64,000 bases of DNA from Xylocopa sonorina (GCF_050948175.1 NW_027490119.1:1-64000); one strand, 5' to 3'; counted from the first letter of the stretch, positions 54,832 through 64,000 are shown. A program made the numbers and translations. Notes: generated from the letters alone by a model not told the origin.

Positions 54832-55120
54832 ATGTGGCGATCGTCGAGGGTCGCTCTCGGGGGAGGAGTCGGCGTACGGCTGGCTGAAATCGGCGTTGTG
54901 ACGGTGGAGCTGCGATGAATGTCGTCGTCCGTCGATGAACGAAGAATACTGGCGTTTCACCAACGTATTCCGCACGAGATAATGGATTAAATTCTTCCTC
55001 CCGGCGCGAAGAGTTCGTTTATTATTCAAGTTGTTACGAACTTGGAAGAATTTGTATTAAAATATAATTGAATTTAGAAATGGAGTTGGAATGAACTAGA
55101 ACTCGATGTGGTAGAAAAAT

Positions 55121-55126
55121 AATAAA
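55121..55126 (+). promoter_or_regulatory. AATAAA polyadenylation-like signal in the LTR
   Basis: AATAAA in the AT-rich part of the element, about 400 bp after the TATA-like box on the same strand. This is the order expected for a U3-R transcript end, but it would leave a U5 of some 900 bp, which is unusually long. An AATAAA on the opposite strand at 55024..55019 weakens the argument for orientation. Confidence 0.25.
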
Positions 55127-55790
55127 GTATATTCTAAATCAAAGAGTACAAGAACAATTATTTCTAAGTATTAAGACTATGTTAACTATGAATTAGCAAT
55201 TAGAACAAAGACTTTAGAACTAGGAACCTCATCGATGCTGAGCAACGGCCCTAAGGCGCGACTTGGAAGAAACTTGGAATTGGAAGTGCCCGAAGGCGAG
55301 ATAGAACTGTACCGTACTGACTGTATTGACTGACTGTGTCTCCTAAGATGCGTCTGCGACCTCCTCGAATCTCGGAGCGCTTCGGTCGCGTGCGAACGTA
55401 GGTGGGAGTATGTGGTCGCCCGAGTGGGGTCTCGGCGTTGCGTGGTGGGGTTAGCGGCGCATGCCGCTGAGGCGGTCGCGATCTCGCGCGTCGCGGGTTA
55501 CTTAATTAGCGCAATTTATGAATATAGAGATACAAGTATGAAATTAGAAATTACGCCTTAAATGTAAAATGTGTGTTGTTTGTGTCGTTATAAAGTAGTG
55601 TCGTGTAAATTCTATGAGCTAGGAATACAGAGCTTAGAATATAGGAGTATATATATAATGTTAATTAATAATCTTAGAAATAGTATTTTGGGCATGGCAG
55701 ATCTGGGATGATGAAATCGTGGAGTCCTCTGTACGGTGAGGGTTCCCGTCGTCGGATCTAGTGGAGGTTGATTCTCCTGGTACGTCCCTG

Positions 55791-55970
55791 GAGTGAGCGA
55801 GAGGGCGAGTTTCCCTGCAGGTAAGAGTGAGACGGTGGATGGCTCCTTGAGTGGGAGCGAGACAGCGCACATGGTCCTTGGTGCGAGCGAGATGGTGAGC
55901 ACCTCTGCGGGTGCGAGTGAGACGGAGGGTATGTCCCCTGAAGTGAGAGAGACGGCGAGTTGCGCCTGGG
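55791..55970 (+). repeat. 30-bp minisatellite, six copies, inside the LTR
   Basis: The core GAGTGAGCGAGA-like motif recurs every 30 bp at 55791, 55821, 55851, 55881, 55911 and 55941 (gagtgagcga, gtaagagtga, gtgggagcga, gtgcgagcga, gtgcgagtga, aagtgagaga). The intervening half-unit varies around a CTCC/CCTTG/CCCTG motif. The period is a multiple of three and the unit is GC-rich, so three overlapping frames (55793..56053 on plus; 55758..56048 and 55612..56136 on minus) stay open and encode 10-residue repeats rich in Ser, Thr and Ala or Ser, Pro and Arg. I regard these frames as by-products rather than genes. The copies differ at many positions, so the expansion predates the present insertion. 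Confidence 0.85.
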
Positions 55971-56049
55971 TGTTGCCTGTGGTGCAGGCGCGTGACGGTG
56001 GTTGCTGTGGTGCGTTGAGAGGGTGGCAGGCGGCACGCCTGACGTCACA

Positions 56050-56053
56050 GTAG
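56050..56053. repeat. Target site duplication, right copy (GTAG)
   Basis: GTAG directly after the terminal CACA of the element; the satellite continues as CGTTTGCAG. The match could be read as AGTAG because the last base of the element is also A, but the TG...CA terminal rule favours the 4-bp reading. Confidence 0.8.
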
Positions 56054-56100
56054 CGTTTGCAGATATCTACGTATCGAAGCAGTAGAGTACTAATGCTTCT

Positions 56101-56560
56101 CAAAACGCGATATCGCATATCTTTTCTATGTTTCATGATGAGATATAATATTCATTGCGAATTGTCATGAGTACCTCGGATACACATCAAATGAATGTAA
56201 ATGCGACACTTCCGTACTAGGAAGATGCGTTTGCAGATATCTACGTATCGAAGCAATAGAGTTCTAATGCTTCTTAAAACGCGATATCGCATCTCATTTC
56301 TATGTTTCATGATATGATATAATATTCATTGCGAATTGTCATGTATACCTCGCACACACTTCAAATGAATGTAAACCCGACACTTCCTTCCTAGAAAATT
56401 ACGTTTCCAGATGTCTACGTATCGAAGCAAAAGAGTTCTAATGCTTCTCAAAACGCGATATCGCATATCTTTTCTATGTTTCATGATGAGATATAATATT
56501 CATTGCGAATTGTCATGAGTACCTCGGATACACATCAAATGAATGTAAATGCGAAACTTC
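56101..56560 (+). repeat. Two-monomer repeat just right of the LTR
   Basis: CAAAACGCGATATCGCATAT at 56101 recurs at 56449 (348 bp), followed in both by CTTTTCTATG, GATGAGATATAATATTC, ATTGTCATGAGTACC and CGGATACACATC. Confidence 0.75.
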
Positions 56561-56619
56561 CTTGCTAGGAAATAGCGTTTGCAGATGTCTCCGCATCGAA
56601 GCAATGGAGATCTAATGCT

Positions 56620-56900
56620 TCTTAAATCGCGATATCGTATTTCATTTCTATGTTTCGTGATAAGGTATAATATTCATTGTGGTGTGTTATGTATACCTCG
56701 TATTCACTTTAAAAGAATGCAAATGCGACACTTCCTTGCAACTAAATAGCGCTTGCAGATGTCTACGTATCATAGCAATAGAGTTCTGATGCTTCTTAAA
56801 ACGTGATATCGCATCTCATTTCTATGTTCCATGATAAGATATAATATTCATTGCGAAGTTTCATGTATACCTCGTGTTCACTTCAAACGAATGTAAATGC
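56620..56900 (+). repeat. Satellite block with copy at about 59580..59860
   Basis: ACTAAATAGCGCTTGCAG at 56741 and 59701, offset 2960 bp (about 17 monomers). Both copies share GTGATAAGGTATAATATTC, GTGGTGTGTTATG, CACTTTAAAAGAATGC, CATAGCAATAGAGTTCTGATG and CTCGTGTTCACTTC. Confidence 0.75.
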
Positions 56901-58879
56901 AACACTTCCATGCTAGGAAATAGCATTTGCAGATGTATTCGTATCGTAGCAATAGAGTTCTAATGCTTCTTAAATCGCGATATCGCATCTCATTTCTATG
57001 TGTCATGATGAGATATAATATTCATTGCGAAGAGTCATGTATACCTCGTATTCACATCAAAGGAATGTAAATGCGACACTTCCTTGCTAGGAACTAGCGT
57101 TTGCAGATGTCTACTTATTGTAGCTAATAGTGTTCTAATGCTTCTTAAATCGCGATATCGCATCTCATTTCTATGTTTCTTGATAAGATATAATGTTCAT
57201 TGCGAAGTGTTATGTATACCACGTATTAAATTCAAAAGAATGTAAATGCACCACTTCCTTCCTAGGAATTAGCGTTTGCAGATGTCTACGTCTCGTAGCA
57301 ATAGAGTTCTAATGCTACTTAAATCGCGATATCGCACCTCATCTCTATGTTTCATGATAGGATATAATATGCATTGCGAAGTGTCATGTATACCTCGTAT
57401 TCAGTTCAAAATAGTGTAAATGCGACACTTCCTTGCTAGGAAGTAGCGTCTGCAGATATCTATGTATCGTAGCAGTAGAGTTCTAATGCTTCTTAGAACG
57501 AGATATCGCATCTCATTTCTATGTTTGATGATAAGGTATAATATTCGTTGCGAAGTGTTATGTATTCCTTATCTACGCTTCAAATGAATGTAAATGCGAC
57601 ACTTCCTTTGTAGGAAATAGCGTTTCCAGAAGTCTACGTATCAAAGCAGTAGTGTTCTAATGCTTCTTAAATCGCGATATCGCATCTCATTTCTACGTTT
57701 TATGATAAGATGCAATATTCATTGCGAAGTGTCACGTATACCTCGCATACACTTGAAATGAATGTAAATGCGATACTTCCATGCTGGGAAATAGCGTATG
57801 CAGATATCTACGAATCGAAGCAATAGAGTTCTAATGCTTCTCAAAACGCGATATCGCATCTCACTCCTACGTTTCATGATAAGATAAAATATTCATTGTG
57901 CAGTGTTATGTAAATCTCGTCTACACCTCAAATGAATATAAATGAGACTCTTCCTTGCTAGGAATTATCGTCTGCAGATATCTACGTGTCGTAGCAATAG
58001 AGCCCTAATGTTTCTTAAAACGGGATATCGCTTCTCATTTCTATGTTTCAGGATAAGATATAATATTCATTGTGGAGTGCGATGTATACCTCGTAATCAC
58101 TTCAAAAGAATGTAAATGCGACGCTTCCTTGCTAGGAAGTAGCGCTTGCAGATGTATTCGTATCGAAGCAATAGGGTTCTAATGCTTCTTTAATCGCGAT
58201 ATAGCACCTAATTTCTATGTTTCTAGATACGATATAATATTCATTGCGTATAGTCAGGTTTTCCTCATGCTCACTTCAAAAGAATGTAAATGCGACACTT
58301 CCTTGATAGGAAATAGCTTTTCCAGATGTCTACGTATCGAAGCAAGGGCGTACTAATGCTTCTCAAAACACGATATCGCATCTCATTTCTATGTTTCATG
58401 ATAAGACATAGTATTCAATGCGACGTGTCATGTATACCTCGTACTCACTTCAAAAGAATGTAAATGCGACATTTCCTTGATAGGAAATAGCGTTTGCAGA
58501 TGTCTACGTATCGAAGCAAGGAGAGTTCTAATGCTTCTTAAATCGCGATATCGCAACTCATTTCTATGTTTCATGATAAGATATAATATTCATTGCGAAG
58601 TGTCTTGAATAACTCGCATACACTTCAAGTGAATGTAAATGCGACACATCCTTGCTAGGAAGTAGCGTTTGCAGATGTCTACGTATCGAAGCAATGGTGT
58701 TCCAATGCTTGTTAAATCGCGATATCGCACCTCAATTCTACGTTTCATGATAAGATATAATATTCATTGTGTAGTGTTATGTATATCTCGTCTACACTTC
58801 AAATGAATGTAAATGCGACGCTTCCTTGCTATGAAATAGCGTTTGCAGATGTCTACGTATCGAAGCAATAGGGTTCTAA

Positions 58880-59460
58880 TGCTTCTCAAAACGCGATATC
58901 GCATCTCATTTCTATGTTTCATGATAAGATATAATATTCATTTCGAAGTGTCATGTATACCTCGGATACACTTCACATGAATGTAAATGCGACACTTCCT
59001 TGCTTTTAAATTGCGTTTGCAGATGTCTACGTATCGAAGAAGTAGAGATCTACTGCTTCTTAAATAGCCATATCGCATCTCATTTCTATGTTTCATGATA
59101 AGATATGATATTCATTGTGGAGTGTTATCATAACCTCGTATTCACTTCAAAAGAATGTAAATGTGACACTCCCTTACTAGGAAATAGCGTTTGTAGATGT
59201 CTACGTATCGAAGCAATAGAATCCTAATGCTTCTTAAATCGCGATATCGCATCTCATTCCTATGTTTCATGATAAGATATATTATTCATTGCGAAGTGTC
59301 TTGTATAACTCGCATACACTTCAGATGAATGTAATTGCGACATTTCCTTGCCAGGAAATAGAGTTGGCAGATGTCTACGTATCGAAGCAATAGAGATCTA
59401 CTGCTTCTTTAATAGCGATGTCGCATCTCATTTCTATGTTTCATGATACGATATAATATT
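58880..59460 (+). repeat. Satellite block H, copy right of the LTR
   Basis: Partner of 51890-52470, with a few single-base changes (GTTATTATAACC against GTTATCATAACC). The LTR lies between the two copies and outside both, so neither copy dates the insertion. Confidence 0.85.
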
Positions 59461-60014
59461 CATTGCGAACTGTCATGTATACCTCGCATACACTTCAAAT
59501 GAATGTAAATGCGACACTTCCCTTCTGTTAAATAGCGTTTGCAGATGTCTACGCACCGTAGCAATAGAGATCTAATGCTTCTCAAATCGCGATATCGCAT
59601 TTCATTTCTATGTTTCGTGATAAGGTATAATATTCATTGTGGTGTGTTATGTATACCTCGTATTCACTTTAAAAGAATGCAAATGCGACACTTCCTTGCG
59701 ACTAAATAGCGCTTGCAGATGTCTACGTATCATAGCAATAGAGTTCTGATGCTTCTGAAAACGCGATATCGCATCTCATTTCTATGTTTCATGATAAGAT
59801 ATAATATTCATTGCGAAGTTTCATGTATACCTCGTGTTCACTTCAAACGAATGTAAATGCGACACTTCCTTGTTAGGAAATAGCGTTTCCAGATGTCTAC
59901 GCATCGAAGCAATAGAGTTCTAATGCTTCTTGAAACGCGATATCGCATCTCATTTCTATGTTTCATGATAAGATATAATATTCATTGTGAAGTTTCATGT
60001 ATACCTCGTACTGG

Positions 60015-60345
60015 CTTCAAAAGAATGTAAATGCGACACTTCCTTGCCAGGAAATAGCGTTTGCAGATGTCTCCGTATCGAAGCAGTAGAGTTCTAATGC
60101 TTCTTAAAACGAGATGTCGCATCTCATTTCTATGTTTCACGATAAGATATAATATTCATTGCGAAGTTACATGTATACCTCGTATTCACTTCAAACGAAT
60201 GTAAATGCGACACTTCCTTGCCAGGAAATAGCGTTTGCAGATGTCTCCGTATCGAAGCAGTAGAGTTCTAATGCTTCTTAAAACGAGATGTCGCATCTCA
60301 TTTCTATGTTTCACGATAAGATATAATATTCATTGTGGAGTGTTA
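60015..60345 (+). repeat. Recently duplicated single monomers
   Basis: CCAGGAAATAGCGTTTGCAG at 60047 recurs at 60221, exactly 174 bp on, with TCTCCGTATCGAAGCAG, ACGAGATGTCGCATCTC and TTTCACGATAAG in both. The pair is nearly identical through ATTCATTG. Confidence 0.8.
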
Positions 60346-62460
60346 TGTATACCTCGTATTCACTTCAAAAGAATGTAAATGCGACACTTCCTTCTAGGAA
60401 ATAGCGTTTGCAGTTATCTACGTATCGTAGCAATAGATTTCAAATGCTTCTTAAAACGCCATAGCGCATCTCAGTTCTATGTTTCAAGATAATATATAAT
60501 ATTCTTTGCGAAGTGCCATGTATACCTCGTATTCACTTCAAAAGAATGTAAATGCTACACTTCCTTGCTAGGAAAAAGCGTCTGCAGATGTCTACGTATC
60601 GAAGCAACATAGTTCTAATGCTTCTTAAGGCGTGATATCGCATCTCATTTCTATGTTTCATGATAATATATAATATTCATTGCGAAGTTTCTTCTATACC
60701 TCTCATACCCTTCAAATGATTGTAAATGCGATACTCCCTTGCTAGGAAATAGCGTTTGCAGTTATCTACGTATCGTAACAGTAGATTTCAAATGCTTCTT
60801 AAAACGCCATAGCGCATCTCATTTCTATGTTTCATGATAAGATATAATATTCATTGTGCAGTGCTATGTGTACCTCGTATTCACTTCAAGAGAATGTAAA
60901 TGCGACACTTCCTTGCTAGGAAATAGCGTTGGTACATGTCTGCGTATAGAAGCAATAAAGTTCTAATGCTTCTTAAATCGCCAAATCGCATTTCATTTCT
61001 ATGTTTCATGATAAGATATAATATTCATTGTGGAGTGTTATGTATACCTCGTACTCACTTCAAAAGGATGATAATGCGTCACTTTCTTGCTAGGAAATAG
61101 CGTTTGCAGATGTCTACGTATCGAAGCAATAGAGTTCTATTGCTTCTCAAACGTGATGTCGCATCTCATTTCTATATTTCTTGATAAGATATAATATTCA
61201 TTGCAAAGTGTCATGTATACCACGCATGCACTACAAATGAATGTATATGCTACACTTCCTTGCTAGGAAATAGCGTTTGCAGATGTCTACGTGTCGAAGC
61301 AATAGAGTTCTAGTGCTTCTTAAATCGCGATATCGCATATCATTTCTATGCTTCATTATAAGGTATATTATTCATTACGAAGTGTTATGTATTCCTCGTC
61401 TGCAATTCAAACGAATGTAAATGCGACACATCCTTTCTAGGAAATAGCGTCTCCAGATGTCTACGTATCGAAGCAATAGAGTTCTCATGCTCCTTAAAAC
61501 GCGATATCACATCGCATTTCTATGTCTCATGATAAAACATAATATTCATTGCGAAGTGTTATGTATACCTCGTATTCACTTCAAAAGAATGTAACTCTGA
61601 CACTTCCTTGCTAGGAAATAGCGTTAGCAGACATCTGCCGATCGTAGCAATAGAGATCTAATGCTTCTTAAACCGCGATGTCGCTCCTCATTTCTATGTT
61701 TCATGATGAGATATAATATTCATTGCGAAGTGTCACTTATACCTCGCATACACTTCAAGTGAATGTAAATGCGACACTTCCTTGCCAGGATACATCATTT
61801 GCAAATGTCTACGTATCGAAGCAATAGAGTTCTAATGCTGCCTAAAACGCGATATCGCATCTCAGTTCTATGTTTCATGATAAGATATAATACTCATTGC
61901 GAAGTGTTACGCATACCTCGTATACACTTCAAATGAATGAAAGTGCGAGACTTCCTTGCTAGGAAGTAGCGTTTGCAGATGACTGCGTATCGTAGCATTA
62001 GATTTCTAATGCATCTCAAAACGCGATATCGCATCTCATTTCTATGTTTCATGATAGGATATAATATTCATTGCGAAGTGCCACTTATACCTGCCAAACA
62101 TTTCAAATGAATGTAAATGCGACACTTCATTGGTAGGAAATAGAGTTTGCAGATGTCTACGTATCGTAGCAATACGGTTATAACGCCTCTTAAAATGCGA
62201 TATCGCATCTTATTTCTATGTCTCACAATAAGATATAACATTCATTGCGAAGTGTCATGTGTACTTGGCATACACTTCAAATGAATGTAAATGCGACACT
62301 TCCTTGCTAGGAAATAGCGTTGGCAGATGTCTACGCTTCGTAGCAATACAGATCTAATGTTTGTTAAAACGCGATATCGCATCTCATTTCTATGTTCCAT
62401 GTTAAGATATAATATTCATTGCGAAGTGTCATTTATACCTCGTATTCACTTCAAAAGAAT

Positions 62461-62795
62461 GTAAATGCGACACTTCCTTGCTATTAAATAGCGTTTGAAG
62501 ATGCATACGTATCGTAGCAATAGATTTCTAATGCTACTTATATCGCGTTAACGTATGTCATTCCTATGTTTCCTGATAAGGTATAATATTCATCTTGGAG
62601 TGTTATGTATACCTCGTATTCACTTAAAAAGAATGTAAATGCGACACTTCCTTGCTATTAAATAGCGTTTGAAGATGCATACGTATCGTAGCAATAGATT
62701 TCTAATGCTACTTATATCGCATTAACGTATGTCATTCCTATGTTTCCTGATAAGGTATAATATTCATCTTGGAGTGTTATGTATACCTCGCATTC
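62461..62795 (+). repeat. Recently duplicated single monomers
   Basis: GTAAATGCGACACTTCCTTG at 62461 recurs at 62635, with GCTATTAAATAGCG, GAAGATGCATACG, TACTTATATCGC, TTAACGTATGTCATTCC, TTCCTGATAAGG and ATCTTGGAGTG in both. I noticed one difference within the unit (GCGTTAACG against GCATTAACG). Confidence 0.85.
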
Positions 62796-62796
62796 T

Positions 62797-64000
62797 CTTC
62801 AAAAGAATGTAAATACGACACTTCCTTGCTAGGAAATAGCGTTTGCAGATGTCTACGTATCGTGGCAATAGAGTTCTAATGCTTCTGAAAACGCGATATC
62901 GCATCTCATTCCTATGTTTCATGATAAGATACAATATGCATTGCGAAGAGTCATGTTTTCCTCGTCTTCACTTCAAATAAATGTAAATGCGACACTTCCT
63001 TGCTAGGAAATAGCGATTGCAGATGTCTACCTTTCGAAGCAATAGAGTTCTAATGCTTCTTGAAATGGGATATCGCATTTCACTTCTATGCTTCATGATA
63101 AGATATAGTGTTAATTGCGAAGTGTCATGTATACCTCGCATACACTTCAAATGAATGTAAATGCGACACTTCCTTCCTAGGAAATAGCGATTGCAGATGT
63201 CTACGTATCGAAGCAATAGAGTTCTAATGCTTCTTGAAACGGGATATCGAGTCTCATTACTGTGTTTTATCATAAGATATAATATTCATTGCGAAGTTTC
63301 ATGTATTCCTCGTATTCACTTCAAATGAATGTAATTGCGAAACTTCCTTGCTAGGAAATAGCGTTAGCAGGTGTCTACGTTTCGAAGCAATAGAGTTCTA
63401 ATGCTTCTTGAAACGGGATATCGCATCTAATTTCTATGCTTCATGATAAGATATAATATTCATTGCGAAGTTTCATGTATTCCTCTTATTCACTTCAAAT
63501 GAATGTAAATGCGACAGTTCCTTGCTAGGAATTAGCGATTGCAGATGCCTACGTATCGAAGCAATAGAGTTCTAATGCTTCTTGAAACGGGATATCGCAA
63601 CTCATTTCTATGTTTCATGATAAGATATAATATTAATTGCGAAGTGTCATGTATACCTCGCATTCACTTCAAAAGAATGTAAATACGACACTTCCTTGCT
63701 AGGAAATAGCGTTTGCAGATGTCTACGTATCGTGGCAATAGAGTTCTAATGCTTCTGAAAACGCGATATCGCATCTCATTCCTATGTTTCATGATAAGAT
63801 ACAATATGCATTGCGAAGAGTCATGTTTTCCTCGTCTTCACTTCAAATAAATGTAAATGCGACACTTCCTTGCTAGGAAATAGCGATTGCAGATGTCTAC
63901 CTTTCGAAGCAATAGAGTTCTAATGCTTCTTGAAATGGGATATCGCATTTCACTTCTATGCTTCATGATAAGATATAGTGTTAATTGCGAAGTGTCATGT
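62797..64000 (+). repeat. Five-monomer (870-bp) higher-order repeat running off the window
   Basis: CTTCCTTGCTAGGAAATAGC in the AAATACGACA context at 62821 recurs at 63691. From there to the end of the window the sequence follows the earlier unit (GTGGCAATAGAG, CTGAAAACGCG, ATACAATATGCATTGC, GAGTCATGTTTTCC, CTACCTTTCGAAG, GAAATGGGATATCGC, TATAGTGTTAATTGCG). The second unit is cut by the window end, so more copies may follow. Confidence 0.85.

Larger units (their letters stand above)
54632..56049. mobile_element. Solo LTR of a retrotransposon inserted in the satellite
   Basis: A 1418-bp block unrelated to the satellite. It starts TGTCACGTCCTGG and ends CCTGACGTCACA, giving the TG...CA termini and short imperfect inverted ends (TGTCACGTC against TGTGACGTC) typical of LTRs. 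GTAG flanks it on both sides as a 4-bp target duplication, and excising the block with one GTAG rebuilds a normal monomer reading CTAGGAAGTAGCGTTTGC. There is no reverse transcriptase, integrase or gag-like frame, no second copy of the ends inside, and no tRNA primer-binding site next to it, so a solo LTR left by LTR-LTR recombination is the simplest reading. Composition is patchy: AT-rich at 55030-55230 and 55500-55690, CpG-rich at 55230-55500, and a GC-rich minisatellite from about 55790. Family (Ty3/gypsy or Pao) and orientation are not certain. The alternative is a non-autonomous DNA transposon such as a Ginger-type element, which also has TGT...ACA ends and 4-bp duplications but normally much longer terminal inverted repeats. 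Confidence 0.75.
56050..64000 (+). repeat. 174-bp tandem satellite array, right arm (about 46 monomers)
   Basis: The same satellite resumes directly after the mobile element, at the exact base where it was interrupted, in the same orientation and phase. A block at 52011 recurs at 59001. The distance of 6990 minus the inserted 1422 bp (element plus one target copy) is 5568, which is exactly 32 x 174, so the array register passes through the insertion unchanged. This arm holds several recent local duplications: a pair of near-identical monomers at 60047/60221, another at 62461/62635, a two-monomer repeat at 56101/56449 and a five-monomer repeat at 62797/63667. The array continues beyond the end of the window. 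No gene or other element is seen. Confidence 0.97.

Noticed and set aside
54694..55029. 111-codon minus-strand frame inside the LTR
   Set aside because: Low-complexity, basic, Ser/Arg-rich product with no recognisable domain, lying within the presumed U3 region and overlapping candidate splice sites. Chance is the better explanation.
55593..55602. AAGTAGTGTC inside the LTR matching the left satellite/LTR junction at 54626..54635
   Set aside because: Ten matching bases that cross the junction; downstream sequence differs quickly (GTGTAAATTC against ACGTCCTGG), so it is not a nested LTR end or second insertion.
54632..56049. Full-length retrotransposon or gene-bearing transposon
   Set aside because: Only 1.4 kb long, with no gag, pol, integrase or transposase frame and no direct repeat of its ends inside.
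55612..56136. 174-codon minus-strand frame and two overlapping frames over the minisatellite
   Set aside because: The 30-bp GC-rich repeat keeps several frames open at once, and the minus-strand frame starts in satellite DNA beyond the LTR. Three simultaneous frames argue against any being coding.
1..64000. tRNA, rRNA or other structured RNA gene
   Set aside because: No cloverleaf arms, A/B boxes or rRNA core motifs stood out; the short hairpins in the monomer are too small and recur every 174 bp as part of the satellite.

Overview
The window is almost entirely one tandem satellite DNA array. The repeat unit is 174 bp, AT-rich (about 36% G+C in my hand-read consensus) and always in the same orientation. 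About 360 monomers fill 1..54631 and 56050..64000, and the array runs off both ends of the window. I see no protein-coding gene, rRNA, tRNA or CRISPR array. The open frames on both strands arise because 174 is 3 x 58, so a reading frame keeps its phase from one monomer to the next.

The only non-satellite sequence is a 1418-bp insertion at 54632..56049. It begins TGTCACGTC, ends GACGTCACA and is flanked by a 4-bp direct repeat GTAG. Removing the insert and one GTAG restores an uninterrupted monomer. It has no gag/pol-like frame and no internal copy of its own ends, so it is best read as a solo LTR of a retrotransposon, probably Ty3/gypsy- or Pao-like. Inside it are a TATA-like box, an AATAAA, a 29-bp hairpin near the left end and a six-copy, 30-bp minisatellite near the right end.

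The array has a second level of order. Blocks of several monomers recur with spacings that are whole multiples of 174: 174, 348 (2), 870 (5), 2610 (15), 2784 (16), 4698 (27) and 4872 (28). The clearest cases are a 15-monomer tandem duplication (39101..41710 and 41711..44320, one difference noticed by eye), a 5-monomer tandem duplication (35971..36840 and 36841..37710, none noticed), a 16-monomer-offset copy (32778..33888 and 35562..36672) and a copy differing only by gain or loss of whole monomers (29140..30685 and 33490..35557). The 28-44 kb core is much more homogenized than the flanks, where copies are older and scattered. Four monomers carry internal deletions of 28-53 bp.

The organism is a eukaryote with CpG-rich, non-CpG-depleted heterochromatin. 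I count 9 CpG in the consensus against about 5.5 expected. With the style of the LTR this suggests an arthropod, possibly a hymenopteran, but that is an inference and weakly held. A pure, megabase-style 174-bp array with dyad symmetries and nested higher-order repeats fits centromeric or pericentromeric DNA. Nothing in the sequence alone proves centromere function.
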